33,088 nt of DNA from assembly GCA_002050375.1 (NCBI GenBank), contig MWYU01000730.1, positions 1 through 33,088 on the forward strand, given 5' to 3'. The position numbers and the translations under genes were made by a program. Source of the DNA: Chitinophagales bacterium 62-2 (GTDB taxonomy: Bacteria > Bacteroidota > Bacteroidia > Chitinophagales > Chitinophagaceae). Shown here piece by piece: positions 31,864 to 33,088 of this stretch (position 1 is the first letter of the stretch; each line of letters begins with the position of its first letter). The notes beneath the pieces are model-generated. The model made no database searches. It saw nothing but the letters and a program-made list of their open reading frames with translations, and was not told the DNA's origin.

Positions 31864-33088
31864 TTATTTAATTTCGAAGACACTTTTAACTTTCTCTACA
31901 TAATCAAGTTTCTCCCAGGTAAACAATTCAACCTCTATAGATTTTTTTTCGCCTGCAGGAGTAAAAAAGTCTTTCGTTTTTACTTCCGGCTGACGGCCCA
32001 TGTGACCATAAGCTGCTGTTTCGCTATACATTGGTGTTCTTAATTTTAAGCGCTCCTCAATAAAATAGGGACGCATATCAAAAATACTTTCCACCTTTTT
32101 TGCAATTTCTCCATCGCTCATTTTTACATTAGCAGTACCATAAGTATTTACATTGATACTCGTGGGTTGAGCTACGCCAATTGCATAAGAAACCTGAACA
32201 AGCACTTCGTTACAAACCCCTGCTGCAACAAGATTTTTAGCAATATGGCGGGTTGCATATGCAGCACTTCTGTCTACCTTACTTGGGTCTTTTCCGCTAA
32301 AAGCGCCGCCTCCGTGTGCACCTTTACCACCGTAAGTATCCACTATAATTTTTCGGCCTGTTAAACCTGTATCGCCATGTGGGCCCCCAATAACAAATTT
32401 ACCGGTAGGGTTTATATGATACTTGATCTGGTCGTTGAACAACCCTGCGTATTTCTGGTATTTTTGCTTTACACGGGGAATTAAGATATTGATAATATCG
32501 TTCTTGATCTTCTGTAGCATTTCACCTTCTTCGCCAAAATCATCGTGTTGCGTAGAAACAACAATCGCATCAATTCTTACTGGTTGATTATTATCATCGT
32601 ATTCAAGTGTAACCTGGCTTTTAGCATCAGGACGAAGATAGCCGATCTCGCTATTCTCCCTTCTTATAGCTGCCAGTTCAATCAGAACTTTATGGGCAAG
32701 ATCCAATGCCAAAGGCATATAATCTTCCGTTTCGTTTGTTGCGTAGCCAAACATCATCCCCTGGTCCCCGGCACCCTGTTCTTCAGGATTTTTTTTGACA
32801 ACTCCCTGGTTTATGTCTGATGATTGTTCGTGAATTGCAGAAAGAATACCGCAGCTATTTGCTTCGAACATGTACTCACTTTTTGTGTACCCAATTTTAC
32901 GGATAACGCCACGTGTGATCTCCTGCACATCTAAGTAAGCTGTACTTTTTACTTCACCCGCAAGTATCACCTGGCCTGTAGTTACTAAAGTTTCGCACGC
33001 TACTTTGCTTTGAGGATCGAAGGCAAGAAAATTATCAATTAATGCATCACTAATCTGATCAGCAACTTTATCGGGGTGGCCCTCAGAA
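31864..33088 (-). CDS. metK: S-adenosylmethionine synthetase, N-terminus cut by window edge
   Basis: MetK makes S-adenosylmethionine from methionine and ATP. The frame is open to the right edge of the window: past the ATG at 32970 it continues upstream through [19 protein letters not shown], the conserved ATP/Mg-binding opening, so only the first ten or so residues are missing. Also present are [16 protein letters not shown], the phosphate loop [20 protein letters not shown] and [19 protein letters not shown]. The end ([19 protein letters not shown]) is complete, with a terminator 22 nt downstream. The product is an ordinary, intact housekeeping enzyme and would be the source of methyl groups for RlmB and for the CheR domain in this window. 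Confidence 0.97.
   Translation of the reverse strand, partial: SEGHPDKVADQISDALIDNFLAFDPQSKVACETLVTTGQVILAGEVKSTAYLDVQEITRGVIRKIGYTKSEYMFEANSCGILSAIHEQSSDINQGVVKKNPEEQGAGDQGMMFGYATNETEDYMPLALDLAHKVLIELAAIRRENSEIGYLRPDAKSQVTLEYDDNNQPVRIDAIVVSTQHDDFGEEGEMLQKIKNDIINILIPRVKQKYQKYAGLFNDQIKYHINPTGKFVIGGPHGDTGLTGRKIIVDTYGGKGAHGGGAFSGKDPSKVDRSAAYATRHIAKNLVAAGVCNEVLVQVSYAIGVAQPTSINVNTYGTANVKMSDGEIAKKVESIFDMRPYFIEERLKLRTPMYSETAAYGHMGRQPEVKTKDFFTPAGEKKSIEVELFTWEKLDYVEKVKSVFEIK

Noticed and set aside
1-33088. CRISPR arrays, tRNA or rRNA genes, intact transposases, prophage genes
   Set aside because: No spaced identical repeats, cloverleaf-like sequences or relevant protein motifs were found on reading either strand.

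Overview
The window is about 33 kb of chromosomal DNA from a member of the Bacteroidota, most likely a Chitinophagaceae-type soil or freshwater organism. Several things point there: A+T-rich DNA, start regions without strong Shine-Dalgarno sequences, Bacteroidota-type promoters (TTTG, about 19 nt, TAnnTTTG), a DUF5683 gene in the order parA-parB-DUF5683-dapB, a CheB/CheR hybrid kinase with stand-alone receivers, and the short heptamer and palindrome repeats common in gaps of these genomes. The lineage is inferred from gene content and style, not from a marker-gene comparison.

Layout. Bases 1-1618 hold the start of the S10 ribosomal operon on the minus strand (rpsJ, rplC, partial rplD) with its own promoter and leader hairpin. 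It has an unusually long, repeat-filled gap between rpsJ and rplC. Bases 1794-8411 hold a Tat-type TIM-barrel protein, a YbbP/YbbA-like ABC exporter divergent from a TesA-like esterase (the arrangement known from E. coli), and a membrane-anchored metallophosphoesterase. Bases 8684-12767 run on the plus strand: a UPF0173 hydrolase, then parA, parB, a DUF5683 protein and dapB (chromosome partitioning next to lysine/cell-wall synthesis). Bases 12840-18193 mix a small outer-membrane barrel, an Rrf2 regulator, a small acidic protein, an acyl-CoA-binding protein, an overlapping glycosyltransferase/flippase pair and a KirBac potassium channel.

Bases 18240-23359 are a signalling block: a 1265-residue CheB-CheR-PAS-PAS-histidine kinase, two single-domain response regulators on opposite strands and a small unknown protein. 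An A-type Fe-S carrier and a membrane-anchored conserved protein follow.

The most unusual part is 24759-29006. A Crp-type regulator and a compact set of acyl-CoA ligase, GNAT/FeeM-like N-acyltransferase and class V aminotransferase lie between two direct repeats (82 nt, 73/82 identical). Each repeat encodes the same N-terminal peptide. The right-hand copy runs into an AraC-type sensor domain that is broken by an in-frame stop and has no DNA-binding domain. The right flank is non-coding DNA dense in hairpins. This looks like a small accessory locus that may make or modify an N-acylated metabolite, although the product cannot be read from sequence.

The window ends with housekeeping and repair genes on the minus strand: an AlkB-type dioxygenase, rlmB, a Nudix hydrolase and metK (cut by the window edge), with a clear terminator behind metK. 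No tRNA, rRNA, CRISPR array, intact transposase or prophage gene was seen.
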